Shown here: piece after piece, positions 17,036 through 26,066 of the stretch
How the letters are laid out: every line of letters begins with the position of its first letter
Position numbering within the stretch: position 1 is the stretch's first letter
From: a bacterium
Lineage (GTDB): Bacteria > Elusimicrobiota > Elusimicrobia > Elusimicrobiales > UBA9959
Assembly (NCBI GenBank): GCA_021789695.1
Contig: JAJYJH010000005.1
Coordinates: forward strand, 45,396-109,395
Direction: 5' to 3'
Length of the DNA stretch: 64,000 nt
Program-made: the position numbers and the translations under genes
Notes under the pieces: generated by a model
Seen by the model: only the letters and a program-made list of their open reading frames with translations
What the model was told of the DNA's origin: nothing
Database searches by the model: none

Positions 17036-18475
17036 ATGCCCGCCAAGACCGCAAAGAAACGCTCCGCCGCCGAACTCACCTACGCCAGCAAGAACGGCTA
17101 CGAGAGGATCTCTCCCGCCGAGTTGAAGCGCTGCGAGGAGATAAATCAGGCTTATATGCGGTACATAGGCAGCGCCAAGACCGAGCGCGAGGCCCACGAC
17201 GAGGCCGTGCTCCTGCTGGGAGCGGCGGGCTTCAAGGACATGCGCGAGTACGAGCGCACCGGCGACAAGCTGGTCCCCGGCGACAAGGTATACCGCTCCA
17301 GCGAGGGCAAGACGCTGATGGCGCTGGTTGTGGGCAAGCGACCGTTCGAGGCCGGTATGCACATCGTGGGCGGCCATACCGATTCCCCCCGCATAGACCT
17401 CAAGCAGAACCCGCTCTACGAGAGCGGAGACATGGCGCTGCTCGACACGCACTACTACGGCGGCATCAAGAAATACCAGTGGGTCACGATCCCGCTGGCG
17501 CTGCACGGCGTCTTCGTGAAGCCCGACGGGAAAAAGATAAAGGTCTCCATAGGCGAGGACCAGGCCGACCCGGTGTTCTGCATCACCGATTTGCTGCCGC
17601 ACCTGGCCGCGGACCAGTACAAAAAGACTATCGGCGAGGCCGTCACGGGAGAGGGTCTCGACGTGCTGGCAGGCTCCGTGCCAGCGGGCGAGAAGGACAG
17701 AAAGGAGAAGTTCAAGTACAACGTTCTTAAACTCCTGCACGACAAGTACGGGATCACCGAGGCCGACTTCCTCTCCGCCGAACTCGAGATAGTGCCCGCC
17801 GGCAAGCCGCGTGAGGCGGGTCTCGACCGCTCGATGATACTGGCCTACGGGCACGACGACCGCGTTTGCGCCTGGGCTGGCCTGAAAGCGCTGATAGACC
17901 TTAAGGGCACTCCGGAATACACGGCCTGCGTGCTGCTGTGCGACAAGGAGGAGATAGGCTCCGTGGGAGCCACGGGCATGGCCTCGAACCTGTTTGAAAA
18001 CGCTGCTTCCGAGCTGCTCAACCTCACCTCGCAGTCCTACAGCGAGCTCTCGCTCAAGCGGGGTCTGCACAATTCCTGGATGCTGTCGGCCGACGTGAAC
18101 GCGCTGTTCGACCCGTTGTTCCCCTCGGTCTCTGAGAAACGGAACTCCGCGCACCTGAACCACGGGCTCTGCGTGACCAAGTACACGGGCTCCCGCGGAA
18201 AATCGGGCTCATCAGACGCCTCGGCCGAGTTCCTGGCGCATATCCGCCGCATCTTCGACAGGAACGGCGTGATCTGGCAGACCGGCGAACTGGGCAAGGT
18301 GGACCAGGGCGGCGGCGGCACGATAGCCTACCTGATGGCCCGATACGGTATGCAGGTGGTGGACTGCGGCGTGGGGCTGTTCTCGATGCACGCGCCGATG
18401 GAGCTGGCGGGCAAGCTGGACATATACATGGCCTACAAGGGCTACCTGGCCTTCATGAAGGACGGCAGGAAATAG
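17036..18475 (+). CDS. M18 family aminopeptidase
   Basis: 479 residues, no signal peptide. Metal ligands and catalytic residues are in M18 order: His114 in GGHTDSPR, a central Asp region, Glu-Glu in CDKEEIGSVG, GSRGKSGSSDASAEF, and the C-terminal His in LFSMHAPMEL. These enzymes are cytosolic dodecameric zinc aminopeptidases that remove N-terminal residues, often acidic ones, during peptide turnover. AGGAG lies 5 nt before the ATG. It is transcribed divergently from the MFS gene and followed by the asparaginase-like gene 132 bp later, also a degradative amide or peptide enzyme. Confidence 0.93.
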   Translation: MPAKTAKKRSAAELTYASKNGYERISPAELKRCEEINQAYMRYIGSAKTEREAHDEAVLLLGAAGFKDMREYERTGDKLVPGDKVYRSSEGKTLMALVVGKRPFEAGMHIVGGHTDSPRIDLKQNPLYESGDMALLDTHYYGGIKKYQWVTIPLALHGVFVKPDGKKIKVSIGEDQADPVFCITDLLPHLAADQYKKTIGEAVTGEGLDVLAGSVPAGEKDRKEKFKYNVLKLLHDKYGITEADFLSAELEIVPAGKPREAGLDRSMILAYGHDDRVCAWAGLKALIDLKGTPEYTACVLLCDKEEIGSVGATGMASNLFENAASELLNLTSQSYSELSLKRGLHNSWMLSADVNALFDPLFPSVSEKRNSAHLNHGLCVTKYTGSRGKSGSSDASAEFLAHIRRIFDRNGVIWQTGELGKVDQGGGGTIAYLMARYGMQVVDCGVGLFSMHAPMELAGKLDIYMAYKGYLAFMKDGRK

Positions 18476-18607
18476 GCGCCCAGGTATGCCAGCCGGGCAG
18501 GAACGCAAAACACGGCGTCGCGAACACCGTTCTCGCGCCTCGTCACTCGGCCTCCATAACGGTTTTGCTTATCCTGCCAGCCCTGAATCCCTGGAGACTT
18601 TTACCCC

Positions 18608-19096
18608 ATGACCATAAAACTGCTCATCACCGGCGGTACTTTCGACAAGGAGTACAACGAACTCAACGGCGACCTGTTCTTTCGCAGGACGCATCTGGAG
18701 GAGATGCTGCGGCTGGGCCGCTCGCGCGTGCCGGTGAAGCTTAAGACGCTGATGATGATAGACAGCCTGAACATGAAGGCGCCGCACCGGGCGAAGATCC
18801 TGGCCGAATGCCTCGCGTCGAAGGAAAAGCATATCGTCATCACGCACGGCACCGACACGATGGCCGAGACCGCCGCCGTGCTGGGTCCGGCGGTTAAGGA
18901 GAAGACCGTGGTGCTGACCGGCGCGATGGTCCCCTACAAGTTCGGTTCCTCAGACGGGATGTTCAACCTGGGTTCGGCGCTCTCCTTCGCGCAGACGCTG
19001 CCACATGGGGTCTACATCGCGATGAACGGGCGCTATTTCAACTGGTACAACGTGCGCAAGAACCGCGCGAAGGGCGAGTTCGAGGAAGCCCGCTGA
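18608..19096 (+). CDS. asparaginase-like protein, N-terminal domain only
   Basis: 162 residues covering only the N-terminal domain of type I/II L-asparaginases (usual length ~330). The first catalytic Thr motif is present as LLITGGTFDK and the second as VITHGTDTMAE, followed by VVLTGAMVP and SSDGMFNLGSAL. The C-terminal domain, which contributes to the active site across the dimer, is absent. The stop is clean and the next gene is far off, so it is not a frameshift remnant. Short stand-alone proteins of this kind are known in many bacteria; activity is uncertain. GGAG lies ~12 nt before the ATG. A strong bidirectional terminator follows. Confidence 0.85.
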   Translation: MTIKLLITGGTFDKEYNELNGDLFFRRTHLEEMLRLGRSRVPVKLKTLMMIDSLNMKAPHRAKILAECLASKEKHIVITHGTDTMAETAAVLGPAVKEKTVVLTGAMVPYKFGSSDGMFNLGSALSFAQTLPHGVYIAMNGRYFNWYNVRKNRAKGEFEEAR

Positions 19097-19121
19097 CCCG
19101 TCCCCGGCGGCGCAGGAACGG

Positions 19122-19151
19122 AAAAGACCGGGGAGGCCTCCCCGGTCTTTT
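19122..19151. terminator. bidirectional terminator
   Basis: A perfect 30-bp palindrome (AAAAGACCGGGGAGG and its complement) with A-tract and T-tract ends. It sits between the convergent asparaginase-like and apbE genes and can end transcription both ways. Confidence 0.9.
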
Positions 19152-19165
19152 CACGACACGGCTGG

Positions 19166-20188
19166 TCAGAACAAGCGGAAGGATTTCTTCCAGACGGCGC
19201 CGCTGTCCTTGTTGAGCAGAAGGGTTTCGCGCCCGGTGCCGTCTATCCAGACGGCGGCAGTTCCCTTCATCCTGGAGAGCAGCGAAAAGGCCTTCTCCCT
19301 CCCCATCACGGCCAGCATCGCGGAGGACATATAGTCCTCCCCGGAGATGCGAGGGAAATAGACCACCAGGCTGGAGAAATCCGGCAGCGGATACCCGGTC
19401 TTCAGGTCGAGGATATGGGAGAAGAGCTTTCCCTCTATCTGGACGAAATGCTCCCGTCCCGAAGAGGAAAGCACCACGCCGCCCCCGAAGCGAAAAGTGC
19501 CGAAGACCTTTTTTTCGTCGAAGGGGTCCGCTACGCGGTACGTCCAGTCCCTGCCGCCGTAGGCCATCATGTCACTGCCCAGCCGGAGTTCCACCGGGAA
19601 GGCCGGCTTCATTTCTTGCAGCAGTTGAGACGCCCGCACGAAACAGTAGCCGCGCAGCACCCCGCCGAGGTTTATCTGCACCGGCCTGACGAAGCGCACC
19701 CTGTTCCCGGCGTAGTCCGCCTGCACGTACTCCGAGCCCACGTTCGCCAGGGCCTTGGCGATGGCCTCCCTGGACGGCATCCTGTGCGTGGAGGCGGCGT
19801 CCTGCCAGATGGGCCAGAGCGGGGCGAAGGTTATGTCGAAAGCCCCGCCGGTCAGGCGGTAATAGTCCAGCGACACCCGCAGCAACCCCATGAACTCCGG
19901 GTCGGTCCTGACCCACTGCCCGTAGGCGCGCGCGTTGACCACCGAGGTTATGCTGGAGGGTTCGCTGTAGCTGAAGTCAGAGGAGATGCGGTTCCATTCG
20001 GCGAAGACGGCGTCGGCGATCCTTTTTCCCTCGGCCGGGTCCGCGCCGTAAACGCTGACCTGGGCCGGCACGCTAAGGATATAGGCTCTCTGCGTGTAAG
20101 CGGCAGTTCCACCGCGGCCGCAGCCGGAAGACAACAGGGCCGGGAGGGCCGCAAGCAGGAGCGCGCGTCCCGTCAGCGTTCTTCTCAT
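19166..20188 (-). CDS. apbE: FAD:protein FMN transferase (ApbE), lipoprotein
   Basis: About 340 residues from the ATG at 20188. The N-terminus is a lipoprotein signal with lipobox LSSGC, so it is periplasmic and membrane-anchored, as usual for ApbE. Family motifs: SVYGADPAEG region, SITSVVNARAYG, GGAFDITFAPLWPIWQ, VQINLGGVLRGYCFVRA, DMMAYGGRDW, and FSHILDLKTGYPL near the C-terminus with Mg-binding Asp. It attaches FMN to Thr/Ser of flavoproteins such as RnfG or NqrC; no such target is in the window. The start is set by the lipobox and by a TTGAAA-17-TATCGT promoter that ends 6 nt before this ATG, implying a leaderless message. Confidence 0.92.
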   Translation of the reverse strand: MRRTLTGRALLLAALPALLSSGCGRGGTAAYTQRAYILSVPAQVSVYGADPAEGKRIADAVFAEWNRISSDFSYSEPSSITSVVNARAYGQWVRTDPEFMGLLRVSLDYYRLTGGAFDITFAPLWPIWQDAASTHRMPSREAIAKALANVGSEYVQADYAGNRVRFVRPVQINLGGVLRGYCFVRASQLLQEMKPAFPVELRLGSDMMAYGGRDWTYRVADPFDEKKVFGTFRFGGGVVLSSSGREHFVQIEGKLFSHILDLKTGYPLPDFSSLVVYFPRISGEDYMSSAMLAVMGREKAFSLLSRMKGTAAVWIDGTGRETLLLNKDSGAVWKKSFRLF

Positions 20189-20194
20189 GGGGTT

Positions 20195-20223
20195 ACGATA
20201 ACTTTTTTTCGCCTTTTTTTCAA
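20195..20223 (-). promoter_or_regulatory. sigma-70 type promoter of apbE, leaderless
   Basis: TTGAAA (20223-20218), exactly 17 nt, then TATCGT (20200-20195), then 6 nt to the ATG at 20188. The spacer is A-tract rich. Transcription would start at the initiation codon. Confidence 0.7.
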
Positions 20224-20303
20224 TGTGCCGCTGTTTTGGTCGGCCCATATTTGATATCCTTGAAGCACCGGGGGGGCCCGCCTCCCGGCATAGGGGATAT
20301 CCG

Positions 20304-21875
20304 ATGAAGAAGAAAATTTTCGCTCTGGTTCTGGCGGCAGCCTGTCCCGCTTTCGCGAGGGCCGGGGCCGCGCCGTCGTCGCAGTTGGCCGGTCTGGCGG
20401 CCTCGCTGGGCAAAGCCCTCGGGGACCGCCCCGGCCTCAAGCTGGCCGTATTGCAGTTCCCGTATGTCGGAGGCGCCGCTTCCGCGGGCCCGGCGGTGAT
20501 ACAGGAGCGCCTGACCACGGAACTGGCGCAGAACAAAAAGCTTACCCTCGTGGAACGGGCGCTGCTCGACAAGGTCATGCAGGAACTCAAGCTGGAAGCT
20601 TCCGGAGCGATCGACGAGGCCGCGGTGAAGAGGCTGGGCAAACAGCTGGGGGCGGACGCGATCGTCACCGGCACGTTGAGCGACCTTAAGGACGGGGGCA
20701 CCGAAGTCAACGCCCGCGTAGTGGAGACCGTGACCGGCAGGATACTGGCCGCGGCCTCGGCCGTGGTGCGCAAGGACTGGGCAGACTCCCCCGTCCCGCC
20801 CAAGCCGGCTCGGAAAGATTTTGGAGGCAAGCCGCTGGTACAGGTGGCCATCCTGCTCGACACCTCCAATTCCATGGACGGTCTGATAAATCAGGCCAGG
20901 ACGCAGCTCTGGAAGATAGTCAACGAGCTCGTCACGGCGGAAAAGAGCGGTTCCCGCCCGGTCATAGAGGTGGCGCTTTACGAGTACGGCAACACCGCCC
21001 TGTCGCAGAAAAACGGCTGGATACGACAGGTGACGCCCTTCACTACCGACCTGGACAAGGTCTCCACGGAACTTTTTTCGCTGAAAACTAACGGCGGCGA
21101 CGAGTACTGCGGCCAGGTCATCGGGGATGCGGTGGATGGCCTGAAGTGGAGCCCCAGGAACGACGTCTATAAAGCCATCTTCATCGCCGGCAACGAGCCC
21201 TTCACGCAGGGGCAGGTCCCTTTCCGGAATTCGGTGGAGGAAGCCAAGGCCAAGGGCATCTTCGTAAACACCATCTTCTGCGGGCCGCGGCAGGAAGGCA
21301 TAGCCGAGCAGTGGAAGGCCGGCGCGGACCTGGCCGACGGCGACTACGCCAACATAGACCAGTCGTTGCAGGGCTACGCCGTGGCGGCACCGCAGGACGA
21401 CAAGATCGCTGAATTGAGCGCCAGGCTGAACGACACCTATATAGCATACGGGACCTCGGGCGAACAGCGTCTCAAGGCCAAAGAGAGTTCTCTCTCGCTG
21501 GCTAAGGGCGCCGGCGCCGCCGTGATGGCCGAGCGCGGAGCCTACCAGGCCGCCCCTGCGGCTGCCAGAGCCGACGCTTCCTGGGACATGATCTCGGCCC
21601 TGGACAGCGGGGCCATGCAGCAAAAGGACATCAGGGAAGACCAGTTGCCTGAGAACCTGCGCCGGATGGATAAGACCGACCAGGAGAAGTACATCGCCGC
21701 CAAGCTCGCGCTAAGGAAGAAGATTACGGCCGAGATAAACGCGCTGCAAAGCGAACGTAAAACCTACCTGGCAGCGCAGGAGGGCAAACAGGCCTCGCCC
21801 GCGACGCTGGACGCCGCCATGATAAGCGCCATACACAGGCAGGCCTCGGAACGGGGCTACAACTTCCAGAAGTGA
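20304..21875 (+). CDS. CsgG/FlgO-like domain fused to von Willebrand A domain, secreted
   Basis: About 523 residues from the ATG at 20304 (signal peptide MKKKIFALVLAAACPAFARA, AGGGG upstream). Residues ~35-165 look like the CsgG/FlgO/TolB-N type: LKLAVLQFPYVGG, LTTELAQNKKLTLVERALLDKVMQE, GKQLGADAIVTGTLSDL, VVETVTGRILAAAS. Residues ~185-400 form a vWA domain whose MIDAS starts LLDTSNSMDG. The C-terminal ~120 residues are Lys/Glu-rich and helical. CsgG is the curli export pore; this domain elsewhere sits in outer-membrane-associated proteins. The combination with vWA is unusual. Its stop overlaps the GTG of the GH3 gene. Function unknown; envelope assembly or stress sensing is a guess. Confidence 0.75.
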   Translation: MKKKIFALVLAAACPAFARAGAAPSSQLAGLAASLGKALGDRPGLKLAVLQFPYVGGAASAGPAVIQERLTTELAQNKKLTLVERALLDKVMQELKLEASGAIDEAAVKRLGKQLGADAIVTGTLSDLKDGGTEVNARVVETVTGRILAAASAVVRKDWADSPVPPKPARKDFGGKPLVQVAILLDTSNSMDGLINQARTQLWKIVNELVTAEKSGSRPVIEVALYEYGNTALSQKNGWIRQVTPFTTDLDKVSTELFSLKTNGGDEYCGQVIGDAVDGLKWSPRNDVYKAIFIAGNEPFTQGQVPFRNSVEEAKAKGIFVNTIFCGPRQEGIAEQWKAGADLADGDYANIDQSLQGYAVAAPQDDKIAELSARLNDTYIAYGTSGEQRLKAKESSLSLAKGAGAAVMAERGAYQAAPAAARADASWDMISALDSGAMQQKDIREDQLPENLRRMDKTDQEKYIAAKLALRKKITAEINALQSERKTYLAAQEGKQASPATLDAAMISAIHRQASERGYNFQK

Positions 21876-23497
21876 GCTCCCCCCGCCTCACTGCTTCCGC
21901 CCCGCGGGCACTGCTCCTACTGTGCGCGGCGCTGGCCCTGCGGCCGGCCGCTTCATGCGCCCAGCCGACCCTGGAGCAGAAAGCGGCCCAGCTCCTGATC
22001 GTCTCCTACGACTCTTCAGAACTGGACCAGGCCGAGACGGCCGCCAGGGGCGGCGTCGGCGGGATACAGCTGGAATGGGGCTCCTATTCGCTTGAGAAGA
22101 CCCGGGAGGCCACGGAAAAGCTGCAAAGAGCTGCGGCAGCCGCTCCGCTTGGCGCCCCGCTCTTCATAGCCGTTGATTACGAAGGCGGCAGCGTCTACTC
22201 CCCCACCACGCTGGGCCTGCTGGAACTGCCCACTAACATGATGCTAGGCGCTGCCGACGACGAGAATGACACGTCCATCCTTTTCTACCTGGCAGGCAAG
22301 GAGCTGCGCAGGGCCGGCATCAACATGGCCTTCGGCCCGGTGCTGGACGTGAACACCAATCCGAAGAACCCCATAATCGGCATACGCTCCTTCGGCTCAG
22401 ACCCGCTGGAGGTTGCCAGACTGGGCGGAGCGGTGATAAGCGGCTTCAGAGCGGCGGGTATCGTCCCGGTGGTCAAGCATTTCCCGGGCCACGGCGCGGC
22501 CGAAAAGGATTCACACAAGACACTGCCGGTCATAGACCTCTCCACGGTCGCGCTGGCGGCCACTCACCTGGTGCCCTTCAGGGCCGCCATAGCGCAGGGC
22601 GTGCCGGCCGTAATGACCGCCCACATCCTCTACCCGGCGCTGGATGACAAGCCCGCCACCCTCTCCAGCGCGGTAATACAAGGCCTGCTGGAGGGCGGGC
22701 TTGGGTTCCGCGGGCTGGTGGTGACGGACAGCCTGGACATGAAGGCCATCACTTCGCTGATGTCTCCGCCGGCCGCCGCCGCGGCCGCGCTGAAAGCCGG
22801 GGCGGACCTGCTGCTGCTCGGGAAAAGCGACTACAGGGAGGCGGTGCGCGAGATAGCCGGCCAAGTGCGCTCCGGAGAGATAACCGAGGCCCGACTGGAC
22901 GACGCCTACCGCAGGGTGACGGCCGCCAAGCGCGCCGCCGGCATTTTCTCGCAGTCGGAAACGCCCTCACCCTTCGACAAAGCCTATATGGACATAACCA
23001 GCGAGTTGTCGCGCAAGGCGGTAACGCTGGTGCGCGGCGGGGGACTGGTCCCGCTGCCGGAAGGCAGGAAGGTGGCCGTCATCATCTTCTCGCCGCCGCG
23101 CTTCGCGGGCAACGCGTTGAGCCTCTACCGGGCCCTGCTCCAGGCCGGCTACGACGCCAAGCAGTATTACTTCGGCATAGGCCTGCGACCCGGCGAGCTG
23201 GACCAGCTGACGAGCGCGGCGGCCGGGGCGGACGTGCTGGTGCTGGGCAGCTTCCAATGGACCGGCGAACAGAACGTCACGCAGCGCGACGCGATAAACG
23301 TGCTGATAAACTCCGGCAAGCCATCCGTGCTGCTGAGCCTGATGAACCCATACGACATCTCTTCGTACCCGGGTGCCCGCGCCGTACTGGCGCTCTACGG
23401 CATGACTGCTCAGACCATGCGGGCGGCCGGAGACATCCTGACCGGGCGGCTAACTCCCTCAGGCAGGCTCCCCGTCGAGATCCCGGACCGCCCGTAA
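21872..23497 (+). CDS. GH3 glycosidase, NagZ-like, exported
   Basis: 541 residues starting at a GTG that overlaps the previous stop (GTGA). A signal peptide spans ~1-30, so the enzyme is exported, unlike classical cytosolic NagZ. The barrel has the NagZ hallmark KHFPGHG...DSH with the His203/Asp213/His215 set used for acid-base catalysis, and the nucleophile Asp286 in VVTDSLDM. A second alpha/beta domain follows (residues ~380-540), as in longer GH3 enzymes. Beta-N-acetylglucosaminidase action on peptidoglycan or chitin fragments is likely. Translation is coupled to the vWA protein. A hairpin follows the stop. Confidence 0.88.
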   Translation: MSSPRLTASAPRALLLLCAALALRPAASCAQPTLEQKAAQLLIVSYDSSELDQAETAARGGVGGIQLEWGSYSLEKTREATEKLQRAAAAAPLGAPLFIAVDYEGGSVYSPTTLGLLELPTNMMLGAADDENDTSILFYLAGKELRRAGINMAFGPVLDVNTNPKNPIIGIRSFGSDPLEVARLGGAVISGFRAAGIVPVVKHFPGHGAAEKDSHKTLPVIDLSTVALAATHLVPFRAAIAQGVPAVMTAHILYPALDDKPATLSSAVIQGLLEGGLGFRGLVVTDSLDMKAITSLMSPPAAAAAALKAGADLLLLGKSDYREAVREIAGQVRSGEITEARLDDAYRRVTAAKRAAGIFSQSETPSPFDKAYMDITSELSRKAVTLVRGGGLVPLPEGRKVAVIIFSPPRFAGNALSLYRALLQAGYDAKQYYFGIGLRPGELDQLTSAAAGADVLVLGSFQWTGEQNVTQRDAINVLINSGKPSVLLSLMNPYDISSYPGARAVLALYGMTAQTMRAAGDILTGRLTPSGRLPVEIPDRP

Positions 23498-23519
23498 GGC
23501 CGCGCAAGGGGGCGCGGCC
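23498..23519 (+). terminator. hairpin after the GH3 gene
   Basis: GGCCGCGC, loop AAGGGG, GCGCGGCC directly after the stop; the 3' side is C-rich rather than a T-run, so the terminator may be weak. Confidence 0.55.
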
Positions 23520-23588
23520 TCCCTGCGGCGCTTGAGAGGCCATCTAAAATAATCTAAACTATCGTCGCGCCGTTTTCAAGGAGACCCT

Positions 23589-24827
23589 ATGCGAATCGTC
23601 AGTTTCTTCGGTATGTTCGTCATGCTCGGCATCGCCTGGCTCTTCAGCAAGAACAAGAAGGCCATAAATTACAAGGCGGTCGCCGCGGGAACGCTGCTGC
23701 AGATAATCCTCGCCGCGCTGATAATGAAGGTGCCGGCCGGCCAGCGCTTCTTCATGTTCCTAAACGACGTCATCGTCAAGCTGCTCTCGTTCACGAACGA
23801 AGGCTCCAAGTTCGTCTTCGGAGGGCTGATGAACACCTCTTCCGTCGGCTTCATTTTCGCCGTGCAGGTGCTGCCGACCATCATCTTCTTCTCGTCGCTG
23901 ATGGGCATCCTCTATTACCTCGGCATCATGCAGAAGATTGTAATGGCCTTCGCCTGGGTAATGACGCGCTTTATGAACTCCTCCGGCGCCGAGTCGCTGG
24001 TGGCCAGCGCGAACATCTTCGTAGGCCAGACCGAGGCGCCGCTGGCGGTGCGCCCGTACATGGCCTCGCTGACGGAATCGGAACTTTTCGTCGTGATGAC
24101 GGCCGGCATGGGCACGCTGGCCGGCGGCGTGATGGGCTCCTACACGGGCATGCTGCTGCCCTACGTTCCAGGCATAGGCGGGCACCTGCTCGCGGCCTGC
24201 ATCATGTCCTCGGTCGGCTCGCTGGTGATAGCCAAGATCATCATCCCGGAGACGGACGAGCCGCTCACGCGCGGCAAGCTGGACATGAAACTGGAGCTGC
24301 CGGACAAGAACGTGATGGACGCGGCGGCCAACGGCGCCACCACCGGCCTGCAAATGGCACTGAACGTGGGAGGCTGCCTGCTGGCCTTCATGGCGTTGCT
24401 GGCCATGCTGAACTTCATAGTCGGACATCTGGGGGCGCTGGCCGGCCACCCATCCCTGTCGCTAGAAAGAATCTTCGGATGGGTCTTCACGCCGATAGCC
24501 TGGCTGACCGGCGTGCCGCTAAAAGAGGCCCCGCAGATAGGCACCTGGATAGGCCAGAAGACCGTCCTAAACGAGTTCGTGGCCTACCTCAGCATGGCGG
24601 ACTTCCTGAAGGCCAACCCGGCGGCGATAAGCCAGCGTTCGCTGATAATCGCGGCGCACGCGCTGGCCGGCTTCTCCAACTTCCTGTCGATAGCCATACA
24701 GATAGGCGGCCTGGGCGCGCTGGCGCCGGAGCGACGCCACGATATAGCCAGACTGGGCCTCTACGCTGTGCTGGCGGGGTCGCTCGCCTGCTTCATGAGC
24801 GCGGCCATAACCGGTTTCCTCCTCTGA
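23589..24827 (+). CDS. concentrative nucleoside transporter (CNT/NupC family)
   Basis: 412 residues, ~10 hydrophobic segments. CNT signatures: GGLMNTSSVGFIFAVQVLPTII, SGAESLVASANIFVGQTEAPL (substrate/ion site), MTAGMGTLAGGVMGSY, and LNEFVAYLSM near residue 335. The family couples nucleoside uptake to sodium or protons in the inner membrane. AAGGAG lies before the ATG and a TATCGT -10 ~40 nt upstream. It would supply nucleosides to salvage; the DeoB-like enzyme 10 kb away could use the resulting pentose phosphates. Confidence 0.92.
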   Translation: MRIVSFFGMFVMLGIAWLFSKNKKAINYKAVAAGTLLQIILAALIMKVPAGQRFFMFLNDVIVKLLSFTNEGSKFVFGGLMNTSSVGFIFAVQVLPTIIFFSSLMGILYYLGIMQKIVMAFAWVMTRFMNSSGAESLVASANIFVGQTEAPLAVRPYMASLTESELFVVMTAGMGTLAGGVMGSYTGMLLPYVPGIGGHLLAACIMSSVGSLVIAKIIIPETDEPLTRGKLDMKLELPDKNVMDAAANGATTGLQMALNVGGCLLAFMALLAMLNFIVGHLGALAGHPSLSLERIFGWVFTPIAWLTGVPLKEAPQIGTWIGQKTVLNEFVAYLSMADFLKANPAAISQRSLIIAAHALAGFSNFLSIAIQIGGLGALAPERRHDIARLGLYAVLAGSLACFMSAAITGFLL

Positions 24828-24854
24828 TCCGGACTTCCGCCTGACCTGCGCGAC

Positions 24855-26066
24855 ATGGGCCTTAAACTGCTTATAAACTCGCTCTACCGCGGCGGCGCCG
24901 AAAAACAGTTTGCGGCCCTGGCAGGGTGGCTGCCGCACGACTCGCTGATACTCCTGGAAGACGAGGTCTCGCAGCCCGTGGCCGAGCGGCCGGTCGCGCT
25001 CTCTGGCCACAGGGCCTCCAGTTCCTCGGTTCTCAAGACCGCCGCGATACCGCTCTACGCCAGACGCCTGGCCGCCATGACCGGGCCGGGCGACACCGTG
25101 CTTTCCTTCATGGATAGGGCGAACATCGTCAACGTGCTGGCCGCGGCCCGCTCCGGCCACCGCGCCGTGGTCTGCGAGCGCACCAGCCCGTCGGGAGAGT
25201 TCTCAGGACTGCGCGGGGCCCTGATGCGCCCGCTGATACGCCGCTATTACCCGCGCGCCTCGCTGGTGGTGGCCAACTCCGAAGGGGCAGGACGGGACCT
25301 GGCGGCGAACTTCGCGGTTCCGCGGGAGAGGCTCCGCGTCGTCCATAACGGCTGCGATACCGAAGCTATAACCCGGCAGGCGGCGGCGCCGTTGCCGGAA
25401 GGGTGGGCCGCGATCTTCGAAAGGCCGGCGGTAGTCACCGGCGGCAGGCTGACCGCCGCCAAAGGCCACTGGCACCTGCTGCGCATCTTCCGGGAGTTCA
25501 AGAAAAACGTGCCCGCCGGGGCGCTGCTCTTACTCGGGGAGGGAGAGCTGGAGACTTACCTGCTGGAGCTTTGCGCCACGCTCGGCCTGAAGACCTTCGT
25601 CGGGCCGGGCCTCCCCCCGCCCGACGCGGACGTCTATTTCGCCGGCTACAGGCCGAACCCATATCCGTTCATCGCCCGCGCCCGGCTGTTCGCCTTCACC
25701 TCGCTGTGGGAGGGCTTCCCCAACGCGCTGCTGGAGGCCATGGCCGCGGGCGCGCCTGTGCTGGCCGCCGACTGCGAGTCGGGCCCCAGGGAGATTTTGG
25801 CGCCGGGCTCGGCGCCTGGACCGGCTTCGGCCGCGCCTGTGGAGACGGACTTCGGGATACTTATGCCGCGGCTGTCCGGCCGGCGCCTGCCGGCCGGCAT
25901 ACCCCCAGAACCGGCGGAGGCGGCCTGGGCCGCGAAGATGGCGGAGATGGCGCTGGCCCCGGCCGCCCTCAGGATCTACGCGCGCGCGGGGCTGCGCCGG
26001 GCGGCCGATTTCGAACTGTCCGGCACGGCGGCACGCTGGCGCGAACTGCTCGGCCTCACCACATGA
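24855..26066 (+). CDS. glycosyltransferase, GT4/GT1-like
   Basis: 403 residues with a GT-B fold. N-terminal LLINSLYRGGAEKQFA is the usual start of family 4 enzymes. The C-terminal nucleotide-sugar site has the E-x7-E signature in LWEGFPNALLEAMAAGAPVLAAD, followed by GPREIL. It transfers a sugar to a lipid or polysaccharide acceptor; donor and acceptor are not deducible. No clear Shine-Dalgarno site. It lies 27 bp after the nucleoside transporter. Its last 11 bp overlap the end of the convergent PorV-like gene. Confidence 0.88.
   Translation: MGLKLLINSLYRGGAEKQFAALAGWLPHDSLILLEDEVSQPVAERPVALSGHRASSSSVLKTAAIPLYARRLAAMTGPGDTVLSFMDRANIVNVLAAARSGHRAVVCERTSPSGEFSGLRGALMRPLIRRYYPRASLVVANSEGAGRDLAANFAVPRERLRVVHNGCDTEAITRQAAAPLPEGWAAIFERPAVVTGGRLTAAKGHWHLLRIFREFKKNVPAGALLLLGEGELETYLLELCATLGLKTFVGPGLPPPDADVYFAGYRPNPYPFIARARLFAFTSLWEGFPNALLEAMAAGAPVLAADCESGPREILAPGSAPGPASAAPVETDFGILMPRLSGRRLPAGIPPEPAEAAWAAKMAEMALAPAALRIYARAGLRRAADFELSGTAARWRELLGLTT

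Noticed and set aside
20220..21623. 467-codon minus-strand frame
   Set aside because: Antisense to the CsgG-vWA gene, which has a signal peptide and domains.
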